Part shown: piece by piece, positions 1-8,589 of the stretch
Position numbering within the stretch: position 1 is the stretch's first letter
Layout of the letters: the number at the start of each line of letters is the position of its first letter
Source: Acidovorax radicis N35
Lineage (GTDB): Bacteria; Pseudomonadota; Gammaproteobacteria; Burkholderiales; Burkholderiaceae_C
Direction of reading: 5' to 3'
NCBI RefSeq assembly: GCF_000204195.1
Contig: NZ_AFBG01000021.1
Span: forward strand, 620,001 to 684,000
DNA length: 64,000 bases
Made by a program: the position numbers and the translations under genes
The notes under the pieces: model-generated
What the model was told of the DNA's origin: nothing
Seen by the model: only the letters and a program-made list of their open reading frames with translations
The model's database searches: none

Positions 1-669
1 CGTCTGGGAACGCAGCGAGCTGACACCCGAAGAGCTGGCGCATTGGTCGTGCCTGGTGGCCGCAACGGGCCGGGCCATGCTCGACACCTTGCCGCAGCTC
101 GCTGGTGGCTGCCTCAATTACTGGGATGCAGGCAACAACGCGCTGAACCCGCTGGCCCACCCCTAGAGCCTGTTCAAAGTCTTTTTGGAGGTCGCATTGG
201 AGTGCAATCGGGATGAGTGGATGCTTCGGATGCGCCGCATGGGCTCGTGCCCATGCAAGCAGCCGGGGCGTTCAATCACCCGATTTCACTCCAACCCTTC
301 GGGCAAGTGCCTTGCCGGGCGGTCTGCGGCGTTGCGGCGCTTGTTGATAGCCAAGCTATCAACTGCGCACCGCGCCTTGCATCCCATCCCGGCAAGGTAC
401 TTGTGCGACTCCAAAAAGACTTTGAACAGGCTCTGAGGCCCAAAACCCCCGCGCTGCACCGCAAGATGCACCTGCACGTGTTTGGAAGAAGCCCCCGGGC
501 CACCCACCCGGACTGGCTGTGGGGCGAACCGCCCCGGTTTCCGAATTTTGCGCAGTCTGAGGCTTGGACCCAGCAGTTCACACGACTGGAGGACGATGAG
601 GGCGCCGCGCTGGGTGCGCGCATTCAAGTGTTGCTGGATACGCGGTACGCACTGAGTCGGGTTGGCTGA
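1..669 (+). pseudogene. Histidine-triad (HIT-like) hydrolase gene, interrupted by a MITE-like element
   Basis: The gene enters from the left edge and reads in frame from base 2 to a TAG at 164-166 created at the edge of an inserted element. The reading resumes from about 436 with RPKTPALHRK, then MHLHVFGRSP, and ends at TGA 667-669. The second part carries an HxH histidine-triad-like motif and a conserved tail (HPDWLWGE, PRFPNF). The two parts join naturally around the element, so they are one former gene for a HIT-like nucleotide hydrolase/transferase. The halves lie in different frames, so simple excision of 270 bp would not restore the frame. The N terminus lies outside the window. The family call is from recognition of the motif and tail; the interruption is directly visible. 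Confidence 0.62.
165..434. mobile_element. 270-bp MITE-like element with 31-bp terminal inverted repeats
   Basis: The ends are inverted copies. The left end (165-196) begins AGAGCCTGTTCAAAGTCTTT and the right end (404-434) is its reverse complement. The first 26 bases are identical, followed by TCGCA after a one-base indel. The interior holds no credible gene, so the element must have been moved in trans. Near 341-362 there is an internal palindrome, GTTGATAGC CAA GCTATCAAC. No clear target duplication is visible: left flank CCCCT, right flank GAGGC. The terminal sequence recalls IS5-like ends, but this is only an impression. Confidence 0.75.
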
Positions 670-686
670 CAACACCCGCCTGCAAA

Positions 687-737
687 AGAATTGCTATCAA
701 AATAGCAGCGTTGAGCGCTTTTTGGTAAAGCGCTAGG
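687..737 (-). repeat. Dispersed Comamonadaceae-type palindromic repeat, copy 1
   Basis: Read on the minus strand it gives GGCCTAGCGCTTT, a short loop, AAAAGCGCT, then GCTATTTTGATAGC, i.e. two neighbouring hairpins. It lies between the broken HIT gene and the converging EamA gene. Eight other full copies occur in this window. Confidence 0.8.
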
Positions 738-771
738 CCGTGTTTTTATGCAAACTCTTTTGTCCCGGGTA

Positions 772-1695
772 CTACGCGACCGCAGGCCGCCGGTTCACCA
801 GCACGATGCCTGCCGCCACCAGCACCAGCGCCGCCACAAGCCCGGGGGTGATGGGCTCGCCCAGCCACCAGGCGCCAAACAGCAGCGCAAACACGGGCGT
901 GAGGAACACAAACACCGAGATCTTGGTGGCCGGGTAGTGCGCCAGCATCCACATCCAGGCCAGGTAGCTCACAAACGCACCCACCAGCGCCTGCACCAGC
1001 AGCGAACCCCAGGCAAAGCCGCTGAACTGCCAGACCCACGCCTCGCCCAGGCCCAGCGACAGTACGGGCAGTACCGCCGTGCTCACGCCCACCTGGTACA
1101 GCAACTGCTTGGCCGGGGCCACGCGCGCCAGCGGCGTGGTGCGGATGACCACCGTGGTCAGCGCCCACATCAGCCCGGCCGCCAGCCCGAGCAGATCGCC
1201 CAGCCATGCCTGGGGCAGGGCGGCATTGGCGGGGCCCAGCAGCCCGTCGCCCAGCGCCAGCCCCACGCCCACAAACGCGGCAGCCAGGCCCAGCCACTGC
1301 CAGCCTTGCAGGCGCTCACCAGGAATGAAGCGCGGCAGCAGCAGGGCTACCCAGAACGGCGAGGCGTACAGAAACACCGTGAGCCGCGAGGCGGTGGTGT
1401 ACTGCAGGCCCAGGTAAATACACGCAAACTCGCCCGCAAACAGCGCCCCGGCCAGCAGCCCGGCGCGGGCTGCCCCGGCAGGCTCGGCCGCCGCCGACAG
1501 CCGCACGCCACGCCACAGGCACCAGGCCGCCACCGCCACCGTGGCCAGCGCAAAGCGCACAAACGCCTGGAACACCGGCGCCACCTCGGCCACCGTGGCT
1601 TTGACCAGCACCTGCTGGAAGCCCCAGAACATGCAGCAAGTCAGCAACAGAGAGATGGCGAGGGCGTCGAGGTGGGGCTTGCGGGTGTGGGGCAT
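772..1695 (-). CDS. EamA/DMT-family transporter
   Basis: This 307-residue, very hydrophobic protein has about ten membrane segments arranged as two EamA repeats (roughly residues 11-140 and 160-300), the plan of drug/metabolite transporters in the inner membrane. The second half has the usual pattern LAWMWMLAHYPATKISVFVF, then LGEPITPG. The substrate cannot be told; members export amino acids, purines, osmolytes or other small molecules. It converges on the broken HIT gene. A decayed fragment of a near-identical gene lies about 2.4 kb away at 3402-3525. Confidence 0.85.
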   Translation of the reverse strand: MPHTRKPHLDALAISLLLTCCMFWGFQQVLVKATVAEVAPVFQAFVRFALATVAVAAWCLWRGVRLSAAAEPAGAARAGLLAGALFAGEFACIYLGLQYTTASRLTVFLYASPFWVALLLPRFIPGERLQGWQWLGLAAAFVGVGLALGDGLLGPANAALPQAWLGDLLGLAAGLMWALTTVVIRTTPLARVAPAKQLLYQVGVSTAVLPVLSLGLGEAWVWQFSGFAWGSLLVQALVGAFVSYLAWMWMLAHYPATKISVFVFLTPVFALLFGAWWLGEPITPGLVAALVLVAAGIVLVNRRPAVA

Positions 1696-1721
1696 GGCGC
1701 GGTGGTTCGCAGATCAGGCGA

Positions 1722-3152
1722 TCAAGGGCAAGCCCAGGTGCCACTGCTGCGCGTGAACAGCGAACCTCCGTAGAACAGGGCATTGCCGTCGTTTGCCAAG
1801 GCCCATTGGACGCCGGAGCGCGCCATGACGGCCTGCCTGCGCCAGTTTGCGCTGCCATCGCGTGCAAACACAGCGATGTGCCACGCGGCGTTGCTGTAGG
1901 ACCCTGCTGGCACGGGCGCTGTGTTCCAGGGTTCCGTGCTGCCGCAGGTGAGATCCCCGGTGCCGATGTTGAACTCTGCGGGCTGGTTGCCCGGCAAGTG
2001 ATTGGCTTCGACAGCCAGGGTGTTGCCATCGCTGGACAGCTTCACCGTGCTGAACCGTGATGCGGCAATGTCCAGAAAATTCATGATCCCGGCGGGCAGG
2101 CGCGCTTGTTCGCTCCATGCGCCTTCAGGGCTTTGCACATAGACGTACAGGTACGGGGGTGTGGTGAACTGGGTTCTGGTGAATGCGCCACCATTCACGG
2201 CCAGTGTGCGGCCGTCGCCCGACAGGGCCATCGCCGACCCTACGGAGGTGGCAGCTGGCGCCAGATAGCTTTGGGGGGCCCACGCAGTGCCGGTGCGCAG
2301 GTACGTGAAAACGGCGTTGGTGTCGGAGCCTGCGGAACCCGAACGGCCCGTGACGGCGAGCACGTTGCCGTCGGCCGACAGCGCCGTGTTGTCCGCAATC
2401 ACTTTGCAGGGCTGCGTGCATGCCGGGGGCGTCTGCGTCGCGTCCACCGTGGTTTGGAGGCTCCAGGTGGCGTTGCTGCGCTGGTATACCTGCACGGGCG
2501 GCGCGTCGGCATTGAAAAAACCGCTCACGGCCAGGGTGTTGCCGTCTGCGGACAGCACCAGCCGGGTCGCGCGAGACGAAAACATGGCCTGCTGCTGCCA
2601 CGGATGGGCAGTCGAGCTGCGCGCGAAAATGTACAAATTGTCCAAGGCGACGGCCAACGTCAGTCCGTCCCGGGACAGGGATTCGAGGGAGGTATTGCCC
2701 ACGGACGTCTTGAGGGGCGAGCGTCCTGTGGGGAATTCGTAGCTGATGCTCTTGGCAATATCGAACACCTGGGCCGCCGTGAACGCGCCACATCCCGTGG
2801 TGTTGCATGCACGCAAGCGGTAGGTCGCGTTGATGAAATCGGCATAGCGGTAACGGCCAGTGGTGAGACTGCCATTGAATTGCTGATTGAAGGAAGAGTA
2901 GGTGAAACCCTCCGCGTCGCCCATCCGGGCTTCAGGCTGGGGGCCTGGGCCATCAGGGTCGGTGAAGAGCTCGTAGCGGGTTGCCTCTGGCGTTGCCTTC
3001 CAGGAAAAAAAGGCAAACGAACCGACTGTGAAGTTCTCTGGAGCGGCCAATTGGGTGGGCGTCTCGACAGGGCTGGAATCAGATCCACCCCCACAGCCTG
3101 CCAAGGCCAGCGCGGCACAGCTGAGTGCCAGCGCGGTGCGCAGGGCGCTCAT
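1722..3152 (-). CDS. Secreted lipoprotein with beta-propeller-like repeats
   Basis: The 476-residue product starts MSALRTALALSC and has a lipobox LALAGC with the lipidated Cys at residue 20, followed by a Gly/Ser stretch. An in-frame ATG 60 bases upstream (3212) would put extra residues before the signal peptide and is less likely. The body has repeated units of the type LSADGNTLAVSG, LSADGNVLAVTG, LSGDGRTLAVNG and LSSDGNTLAVEA, as in FG-GAP/WD-like propeller blades. The first 100 residues look like a fibronectin-III-like domain. It should be anchored in the outer membrane or periplasm. No enzymatic motif is seen; a binding or surface role is a guess. Confidence 0.75.
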   Translation of the reverse strand: MSALRTALALSCAALALAGCGGGSDSSPVETPTQLAAPENFTVGSFAFFSWKATPEATRYELFTDPDGPGPQPEARMGDAEGFTYSSFNQQFNGSLTTGRYRYADFINATYRLRACNTTGCGAFTAAQVFDIAKSISYEFPTGRSPLKTSVGNTSLESLSRDGLTLAVALDNLYIFARSSTAHPWQQQAMFSSRATRLVLSADGNTLAVSGFFNADAPPVQVYQRSNATWSLQTTVDATQTPPACTQPCKVIADNTALSADGNVLAVTGRSGSAGSDTNAVFTYLRTGTAWAPQSYLAPAATSVGSAMALSGDGRTLAVNGGAFTRTQFTTPPYLYVYVQSPEGAWSEQARLPAGIMNFLDIAASRFSTVKLSSDGNTLAVEANHLPGNQPAEFNIGTGDLTCGSTEPWNTAPVPAGSYSNAAWHIAVFARDGSANWRRQAVMARSGVQWALANDGNALFYGGSLFTRSSGTWACP

Positions 3153-3330
3153 GGCCTGAGGGGTTTCTCGGTGGGCTCTTTTCTGAGCAAGGGTCAAGTT
3201 GGCGTCATGCATACATGCTCTTTCTCTGAAGGGTGAAGTCGTATCCGCATACCTGTGGCGGGCCGTGGCGGGGGATTCCACCCTTCCCAAGGTGTTTCCC
3301 AGCAGGCTTGATCCAAATATATCTGCATTC

Positions 3331-3351
3331 CAGACTATCAAAATGATAGCT
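3331..3351. repeat. Partial copy of the dispersed repeat (hairpin arm only)
   Basis: The stretch CTATCAAAATGATAG matches the GCTATC...GATAGC arm of the dispersed repeat but lacks the GCGCTT...AAGCGC hairpin. It sits in the 477-bp gap between the lipoprotein start and minC. Confidence 0.4.
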
Positions 3352-3401
3352 GTCGACGCCGAATTAATAAGCGCAACAGCACAGTTTGATACAAATAACA
3401 C

Positions 3402-3525
3402 CCCGCCCTCCGGCGGACCAGCACGATCCCGCTGCCTTCAGCGACTGCACCGGCAGCGAGCCCCGGGCAAAGCCGCTGAACTGCCAGGCCCGAGCCTCGC
3501 CCAGGTCCAGCGACAGCGCTGACGG
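3402..3525 (-). pseudogene. Remnant of a second EamA transporter gene
   Basis: Bases about 3445-3518 align with about 991-1064 of the intact EamA gene with roughly eight differences in 74 positions, in the same orientation. In minus-strand translation both give LSL.LGEA..WQFSGFA.GSL.VQ. Bases 3402-3440 resemble the end of the same gene (780-820). The centre is missing and no reading frame survives. The remnant is separated from the intact copy by the lipoprotein gene, so a tandem or insertional duplication followed by decay is likely. Confidence 0.7.
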
Positions 3526-3630
3526 GCTCCTAGACTGCTGCCAGAGCACGCTAAACAGGCGCTTACACAGGCCCACGGTACACTTTGCGCCTTCTGAAAC
3601 GGTTCCCGCGCTCCTTTCCACACCCCATTC

Positions 3631-4398
3631 ATGGCCCTTACGACGGCGGCGCAGTCCCGCACCAGCTTTGACCTCAAGAGCGCCTCGCTGCCCGTGGTGG
3701 CCGTGGTGCTCAAGACCACCGACGCCGCGCAGTTTGCCGCCGACCTGGCCGAGCGCGTGGCCGACGCCCCGGGCTTTTTTGACAACGACCCCGTGCTGAT
3801 CGACCTGGCCGCCGTGCGCGAGGCCGAGGCTCCCATCGACTTTGCCGCCATCGTGGCCGAACTGCGCAGCCGCAGCACCCTGCCCGTGGCCGTGCGCGGC
3901 GGCAGCCCCGCCCAGATGGACGCCGCGCGCGCCGCAGGGCTGGCCGCAGCGCCTGACGCGCCGCCCGCCCGCGCGGAAGCCCCTGCTGCCCCCGTGCAGG
4001 AAGTGGTGCGCGAGGTGATCCGCGAGGTCGAGGTCGAAGTGGTGCGTGAGGTGCCCATGCCCGGCCCCGGCACCGTGGTGGTGGACAAACCCCTGCGCTC
4101 GGGCCAGCAGGTGTATGCACGCGGTGCCGACCTGGTGGTGATGGCCGTGGTGAGCTTTGGCGCCGAGGTGATTGCCGACGGCAACATCCACGTCTATGCC
4201 CCGCTGCGCGGCCGTGCGATTGCCGGGGCACGTGGCAACACCGAAGCCCGCATTTTCTCGACCTGCCTGGAGCCCCAGCTGGTCTCCATCGCGGGCATCT
4301 ACCGCACCACCGAGACCGAGTTGCCTGCCGATGTGCGCGGCAAGCCGGCCCAGGTGCGGCTCGACGGCGAGAAGCTCATCATCGAGCCGCTTGCCTGA
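3631..4398 (+). CDS. minC: Septum site-determining protein MinC
   Basis: MinC blocks FtsZ polymerisation away from mid-cell. The 255-residue protein has the N-terminal FtsZ-inhibiting domain (about 12-110), a charged linker with repeated EVVREV units (about 127-148), and the C-terminal beta-helical domain (about 155-250) with the typical GRAIAGARGN stretch that dimerises and binds MinD. It is followed 44 bases later by minD and then minE, the standard division operon. The 5' region holds a transporter-gene remnant rather than another gene. Confidence 0.96.
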   Translation: MALTTAAQSRTSFDLKSASLPVVAVVLKTTDAAQFAADLAERVADAPGFFDNDPVLIDLAAVREAEAPIDFAAIVAELRSRSTLPVAVRGGSPAQMDAARAAGLAAAPDAPPARAEAPAAPVQEVVREVIREVEVEVVREVPMPGPGTVVVDKPLRSGQQVYARGADLVVMAVVSFGAEVIADGNIHVYAPLRGRAIAGARGNTEARIFSTCLEPQLVSIAGIYRTTETELPADVRGKPAQVRLDGEKLIIEPLA

Positions 4399-4442
4399 GT
4401 TCTTATTTCATTCGTACCAACCCCACAGAGAATCAGCAACAC

Positions 4443-5261
4443 ATGGCCAAAATCGTCGTCGTGACCTCCGGCAAGGGTGGCGTGGGCAAGACCACCACCA
4501 GTGCCAGCTTTGCCACCGGCCTCGCCCTGCGCGGCCACAAGACTGCCGTGATCGACTTTGACGTCGGCCTGCGCAACCTGGACCTCATCATGGGCTGCGA
4601 ACGCCGCGTGGTGTATGACCTGATCAACGTGATCCAGGGCGAGGCCAACCTGAACCAGGCCCTCATCAAGGACAAGCAGTGCGACAACCTGTTCGTGCTG
4701 GCCGCCAGCCAGACGCGCGACAAGGACGCCCTGACCCAGGACGGCGTGGAGAAGATCCTGAAGGACCTGGCCGAGATGGGCTTTGAGTACATCGTCTGCG
4801 ATTCGCCCGCTGGCATCGAAAGCGGGGCGCTGATGGCCATGCACTTTGCCGACGAGGCGCTGCTGGTGACGAACCCCGAGGTGTCGTCCGTGCGTGACTC
4901 CGACCGCATTCTGGGCATGCTGGGCAGCAAGACCAAGCGCGCTATTGAAGGCGGCGAGCCCATCAAGGAGCACCTGCTCATCACACGCTACAACCCCAGC
5001 CGCGTGCAGGACGGCCAGATGCTGAGCCTGGAAGACATCCAGGACATCCTGCGCATCAAGCTGATCGGCGTGATCCCCGAGTCGGAAGTGGTGCTGCAGT
5101 CGTCCAACCAGGGCACACCCGCGATCCATGCCAAGGACTCGGATGTGTCCGAGGCCTACAAGGATGTGATCGAACGCTTCCTGGGCGCCACCGACAAGCC
5201 GCTGCGTTTCATCGACGCGGAAAAGCCAGGCTTCTTCAAACGCCTGTTCGGGAGCAAATAA
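4443..5261 (+). CDS. minD: Septum site-determining ATPase MinD
   Basis: MinD is the membrane-cycling ParA-type ATPase that recruits MinC and is released by MinE. The 272-residue product has the deviant Walker A GKGGVGKT at 10-17, the switch stretch VIDFDVGLRNLD, and CDSPAGIESGA. The C-terminal amphipathic helix (about 261-272, GFFKRLFGSK) is the membrane anchor. The length is typical. It lies three bases before minE, so the two are probably translated together. Confidence 0.98.
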   Translation: MAKIVVVTSGKGGVGKTTTSASFATGLALRGHKTAVIDFDVGLRNLDLIMGCERRVVYDLINVIQGEANLNQALIKDKQCDNLFVLAASQTRDKDALTQDGVEKILKDLAEMGFEYIVCDSPAGIESGALMAMHFADEALLVTNPEVSSVRDSDRILGMLGSKTKRAIEGGEPIKEHLLITRYNPSRVQDGQMLSLEDIQDILRIKLIGVIPESEVVLQSSNQGTPAIHAKDSDVSEAYKDVIERFLGATDKPLRFIDAEKPGFFKRLFGSK

Positions 5262-5264
5262 GCC

Positions 5265-5531
5265 ATGGCTTCTTTCCTGTCCTTCCTGCTCGGCGAGAAG
5301 AAGAAAACCGCCAGCGTCGCCAAGGAGCGGCTGCAGATCATCCTGGCGCACGAGCGCAACGGCCGCAACGCCGCCGAGCCCGACTACCTGCCCGCGCTGC
5401 AGCGCGAGCTGGTGGCCGTGATCTCCAAGTACGTCAAGATCAACCCCGAAGACCTCAAGGTGCACCTGGAGCGCCAGGACAACCTGGAAGTGCTGGAAGT
5501 CAAGATCGAGCTGCCCGACACGGTGCGTTGA
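5265..5531 (+). CDS. minE: Cell division topological specificity factor MinE
   Basis: MinE stimulates MinD ATPase and drives pole-to-pole oscillation. The 88-residue protein has the N-terminal amphipathic start ([17 protein letters not shown]), the MinD-contact stretch [13 protein letters not shown], and the C-terminal dimerisation domain. The gene closes minCDE; a copy of the dispersed palindromic repeat follows 15-20 bases later, in the gap to the converging MOSC gene. Confidence 0.97.
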   Translation: MASFLSFLLGEKKKTASVAKERLQIILAHERNGRNAAEPDYLPALQRELVAVISKYVKINPEDLKVHLERQDNLEVLEVKIELPDTVR

Positions 5532-5547
5532 AGGCCCGGTTTCGAGC

Positions 5548-5600
5548 CAAATTGGGCTCTGGCGCTTATCTGGTAAGCGCCAGTAGCTATCAAAATTGAT
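5548..5600 (+). repeat. Dispersed palindromic repeat, copy 2
   Basis: It reads AATTGGGCTCTGGCGCTTA, loop, TAAGCGCCAG, then TAGCTATCAAAATTGA. It lies between the converging minE and MOSC genes, where it may act as a transcription end for either. Confidence 0.85.
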
Positions 5601-5618
5601 GAATCCAGTGGGGCCTGG

Positions 5619-6209
5619 TTAACGCGAGTGCTTTGCCCACTTGCCTGCCAGCGCCTGCGCAATGCTCAGCCCGCGCTGCCCGGGCACCAGCGTGGCGGTC
5701 TCTCCGGCAGCGATGGTGCCGGGCTGGTCCACCGCCAGGTAGTAGCCGCAGCATCCGGCCAGGGCCATGGTGCGGCCCGCCTGCGCAAAACCCATGACGG
5801 CATTGAACTTGTAGCATGGCTCGCGCGGTGCACTCACCCGCAGCACGCAGTGGGGGAAGTGCCATTCATCGCCCACAAACACATCCGCCTCCAGCGGCCC
5901 GTCGATGGTGAGGTTCTCCCCCATGAAACCCGGCGGCAAGGTTTCATCGAACAGGCTCACGCCGCGTTCGCGGCGCTGTGCCTGCCAGAACGCGTAATGG
6001 GCGGCAGGGTAGGCGTATATGGCCTTGCCCAGGCCACCGTGCACGCTGGGGTCTGCCTGCTCGTCCCCCGCCAGGCCCAGCGGGCCCACGGCCACCGGGC
6101 CGGTGATGGGCGCCTTGCCGATGGCGGTGAGCACCGAGCGTTCGCCCACCTTCAGGCGCCGGGCCAGGCCGATGTTCACGTGGCGCACGGCCACGGTGGG
6201 GGTCGTCAC
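5619..6209 (-). CDS. MOSC domain protein (YiiM-like)
   Basis: MOSC domains carry molybdenum-cofactor-linked sulfur transfer or reduction of N-hydroxylated compounds. This 196-residue product has the YiiM-type features ITGPVAVGPLGLAGDEQAD, VHGG, GFMGENLT and the conserved cysteine in PREPCYKF. The likely start is GTG at 6209, overlapping the TGA of the upstream flavin reductase (GTGA), so the two are translationally coupled. Pairing with a flavin reductase hints at a redox role on a shared substrate; this is inference. Confidence 0.85.
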   Translation of the reverse strand: MTTPTVAVRHVNIGLARRLKVGERSVLTAIGKAPITGPVAVGPLGLAGDEQADPSVHGGLGKAIYAYPAAHYAFWQAQRRERGVSLFDETLPPGFMGENLTIDGPLEADVFVGDEWHFPHCVLRVSAPREPCYKFNAVMGFAQAGRTMALAGCCGYYLAVDQPGTIAAGETATLVPGQRGLSIAQALAGKWAKHSR

Positions 6210-6763
6210 AGAGGGTGCTCGGTGTAGAACTTGCCCCCGTGGTACAGCAGGGGCGAGATGCCTTCGCGGTGCTCGCAGCGCTCGACCTCGCCCACAAAGA
6301 TGGTGTGGTCGCCCTCCTTGTACTGGCTGCGGTTGAAGCATTCGAACGTGGCAGCAGCCCCGGCCAGTAACGGGGCACCGCTGATGCCGGGCCGGTGTTC
6401 CAGGCCTGCCCAGCGGTCGATGCCGCGCGTGGCAAAACGCTCGGCCAGCGCCTTCTGGTCTGCGGCCAGCACGTGGATGGCGTAGTGCGAGCCATCGGCA
6501 AAGGTGGGCAGGGTGCTGGCGCCGTGCGACAGGCTCCACAGCACCAGCGGGGGTGCCAGCGACACCGAATTGAACGAACTGGCCGTGAGGCCCACCAGGT
6601 CACCCGCTGCCGTGCGGGCCGTGACGATGGTCACGCCCGTGGCAAACATGCCCAGTGCATCGCGAAACTCGCGTGTGGAGAAGCTCGGTGGCAGGGCGAG
6701 GGCAGGGCGGGGGGGCGAAGGGTTCACAAAAGCGGTGCCAGCGGTGGCAGCAGGGGGGAGCAA
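6206..6763 (-). CDS. Flavin reductase-like FMN-binding protein
   Basis: The 185-residue protein has the flavin-reductase domain fold: FRDALGMFATGVTIVT, VGLTASSFNSVSLAPPLVLWSL, the HIFVGEVE-like strand and the terminal HGGKFY. Such proteins give reduced FMN to a partner or act as stand-alone NAD(P)H:flavin reductases. The N-terminal 20 residues are Pro/Ala rich and the true start may be further in, for example near the FSTREFRDALG stretch. It overlaps the MOSC gene by four bases and is divergent from the hydrolase at 6915. Confidence 0.87.
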   Translation of the reverse strand: MLPPAATAGTAFVNPSPPRPALALPPSFSTREFRDALGMFATGVTIVTARTAAGDLVGLTASSFNSVSLAPPLVLWSLSHGASTLPTFADGSHYAIHVLAADQKALAERFATRGIDRWAGLEHRPGISGAPLLAGAAATFECFNRSQYKEGDHTIFVGEVERCEHREGISPLLYHGGKFYTEHPL

Positions 6764-6914
6764 CTATTATCAGGCGCCACCCACCACCGCGCTGTTGCGG
6801 GGTTTACTTCCGTAAGACTTGCGCAAATCGGGATGCAGCAACCACCTGGCGTGGGGGCGAGCTGCCTGCCTGAAACCCGTTGTGCGTAGTCATTCTTGTT
6901 CCGCTTTCCACCGC

Positions 6915-7703
6915 ATGGCCGTTCTTCCTACCTTCACCGCCCTGGGCTCCGGCCCCACCGTGCTCATGCTGCACGACGCCGATGGCGACCACCTCACCTT
7001 TGCCCCCCAGGTGGAAACACTGGCCACGGTCGGCTACCGTGCCGTGGCCTGGAACATGCCGGGCTATGGCCGCAGTGCGCCCGTGGAACCCTACACCTTC
7101 AAGGCGCTGGCGCAGAGCTGCCTAGCCTTGATCGACGCCCTGCAGGGGGGCCCGGTCACGCTGGTGGGGCACGGCATGGGCGCCATGGTGGCGCTGGAGG
7201 CCGCCGTGCGCAGCCCATCGCAGGTGCAGCGCCTGGTGCTGTGTGCGGGCGGGCCGGCGCTGGACGCGCAGGCGGTGGAAGACTGGGTGGCGCCCCGGCT
7301 GCGCGCCCTGACCGCACTGGATGGCGGTGGCAGCATGGAGGCGCTGGCGCTGACGCTGGTACCCCAGTTCATCGGCACCGGTGCTCTGCCCGAAGGGGTG
7401 CGGCTGGCCAGCCATGCACTGGCCCAGGTGTACCCGGGGGCCTACCGGCGCGCGCTGGAGGCCTTGCCCACGTTTGATCGCGGGGCTGCCGCGCTGGCCC
7501 ACCTGGCCATGCCCACGCTGCTGGTGGGGGGCGAGCTGGACCGCTGCACACCCCCCGTGGCCCTGGAGGCGCTGGCCCAGGTGCTGCCCGATGCGCAGAC
7601 CCTGGTGCTGCCCCATGTCGGGCACTGGCCCCAGCTGGAGGACCCCGAGGGTTTCGATGCCGCGCTGCTGGACTTTCTGGCCCAGCGGCGGATGCTGCAC
7701 TGA
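6915..7703 (+). CDS. Alpha/beta-hydrolase fold protein lacking the nucleophile serine
   Basis: The 262-residue protein has the alpha/beta-hydrolase order: an HD-type oxyanion strand (MLHDADGD), a WNMPGYGRS stretch, the nucleophile elbow, the acid (GGELDRCTPP) and the histidine (PHVGHWPQLE). The elbow reads GHGMGA instead of GHSMGA: glycine (GGC) stands where the catalytic serine is expected, one base change from AGC. Acid and histidine remain. Either the enzyme is inactive, it uses another chemistry, or it is a recent mutation. The ATG at 6915 is preferred over the upstream frame because the fold starts there. Confidence 0.82.
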   Translation: MAVLPTFTALGSGPTVLMLHDADGDHLTFAPQVETLATVGYRAVAWNMPGYGRSAPVEPYTFKALAQSCLALIDALQGGPVTLVGHGMGAMVALEAAVRSPSQVQRLVLCAGGPALDAQAVEDWVAPRLRALTALDGGGSMEALALTLVPQFIGTGALPEGVRLASHALAQVYPGAYRRALEALPTFDRGAAALAHLAMPTLLVGGELDRCTPPVALEALAQVLPDAQTLVLPHVGHWPQLEDPEGFDAALLDFLAQRRMLH

Positions 7704-7720
7704 GCTTGCCCCACCCAGCG

Positions 7721-7758
7721 CGGCCGTTTTATGCGGCCTTCCAAACGGTCCGTTTTTT
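7721..7758 (+). terminator. Rho-independent-like terminator after the hydrolase gene
   Basis: CGGCCGTTT and AAACGGTCCG pair imperfectly around a short loop and are followed by seven T. It lies 18 bases after the hydrolase stop and before the YdcF gene. Confidence 0.5.
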
Positions 7759-7826
7759 TCCTGCCATGCCAAGGCGCCACCGGGCGGGTGCGTGCAGGTC
7801 TGATTGCTCCTTCTCCTTCTGTTGCC

Positions 7827-8585
7827 ATGTGGTTTGCCCTGAAGAAAATACTGTCTGCGCTGCTGTTGCCCCCGGTGTCCAGCATCCTGCTGGCGCTGTT
7901 GGGGCTGTGGATCGCGCGGTACCACCGCCGCACGGGCATCACGGTGGTGGTGCTGTCGCTGCTGTCGGTGCTGGTGCTGTCCTGGCCGCCGGTGTCGGAT
8001 GTGCTGGTGCGCAGCCTCGAGCGCTATCCGGCGGTCGTCCCCCAGCAGTTGCTTCAGTCGAAGGTCCAGGTCATCGTGGTGCTGGGCGGTGGTGCCGACA
8101 CCGTGGCCCCCGAGTACGGCGTGGATGTGCTCAGCCGGGGCGCCCGCGAGCGGGTGCGCTACGCCGTGTACCTGCAGCAGCAGGCGGGCTTGCCCATCCT
8201 GGCGACGGGCGGCTCCACCGGCGGCACGCGGGCCGAGGCGCTGGTCATGAAGGACGTGGTGGAGCGCGAGTTCAAAGGGCGGGTGCGCTGGACCGAGGTG
8301 GAGTCACTCGACACCCGCAGCAATGCCGAGAAATCCGCCGCGCTGCTCAAGGCAGCGGGCATCGAGCGCATAGCCCTGGTCACCCATGGCTGGCACATGG
8401 TGCGCGCGGCCGAGGCCTTCGAGCGCGCCGGGCTGCAGGTGCTGCCCGCGCCCATGGGCTTCAAGGGCGGGCAGGCCCGCAAGCTGTACCGGGTGTTGCC
8501 GCGCGCCTCCGCGCTGGCCGACAGCAGCCTGGCGCTGCACGAATGGCTGGGCATCCTGGCCCAGCACGGGTCGCTGGATCGCTAA
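7827..8585 (+). CDS. YdcF/DUF218 membrane-anchored protein
   Basis: The 252-residue protein has two N-terminal membrane segments (about 8-28 and 36-55) and then the DUF218 domain with IVVLGGGAD, LATGGSTGGTRAEA, ESLDTRSNAEKSA and VTHGWHMVRA. Members such as SanA, ElyC and YdcF are linked to envelope integrity or bind nucleotides; the exact reaction is not settled. The large soluble domain is probably periplasmic. The ATG at 7827 directly precedes the first hydrophobic segment and is preferred to the longer frame. Confidence 0.87.
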   Translation: MWFALKKILSALLLPPVSSILLALLGLWIARYHRRTGITVVVLSLLSVLVLSWPPVSDVLVRSLERYPAVVPQQLLQSKVQVIVVLGGGADTVAPEYGVDVLSRGARERVRYAVYLQQQAGLPILATGGSTGGTRAEALVMKDVVEREFKGRVRWTEVESLDTRSNAEKSAALLKAAGIERIALVTHGWHMVRAAEAFERAGLQVLPAPMGFKGGQARKLYRVLPRASALADSSLALHEWLGILAQHGSLDR

Positions 8586-8589
8586 GCCG

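Noticed and set aside
165..434. Small genes inside the MITE-like element
   Set aside because: Several short frames cross it on both strands, but all run through the terminal repeats and none has a ribosome site or a conserved look.
3541..3630. Sigma-70 promoter for minC around TACACT (3579-3584)
   Set aside because: No -35 element at acceptable spacing was found, so it is not reported as a feature.
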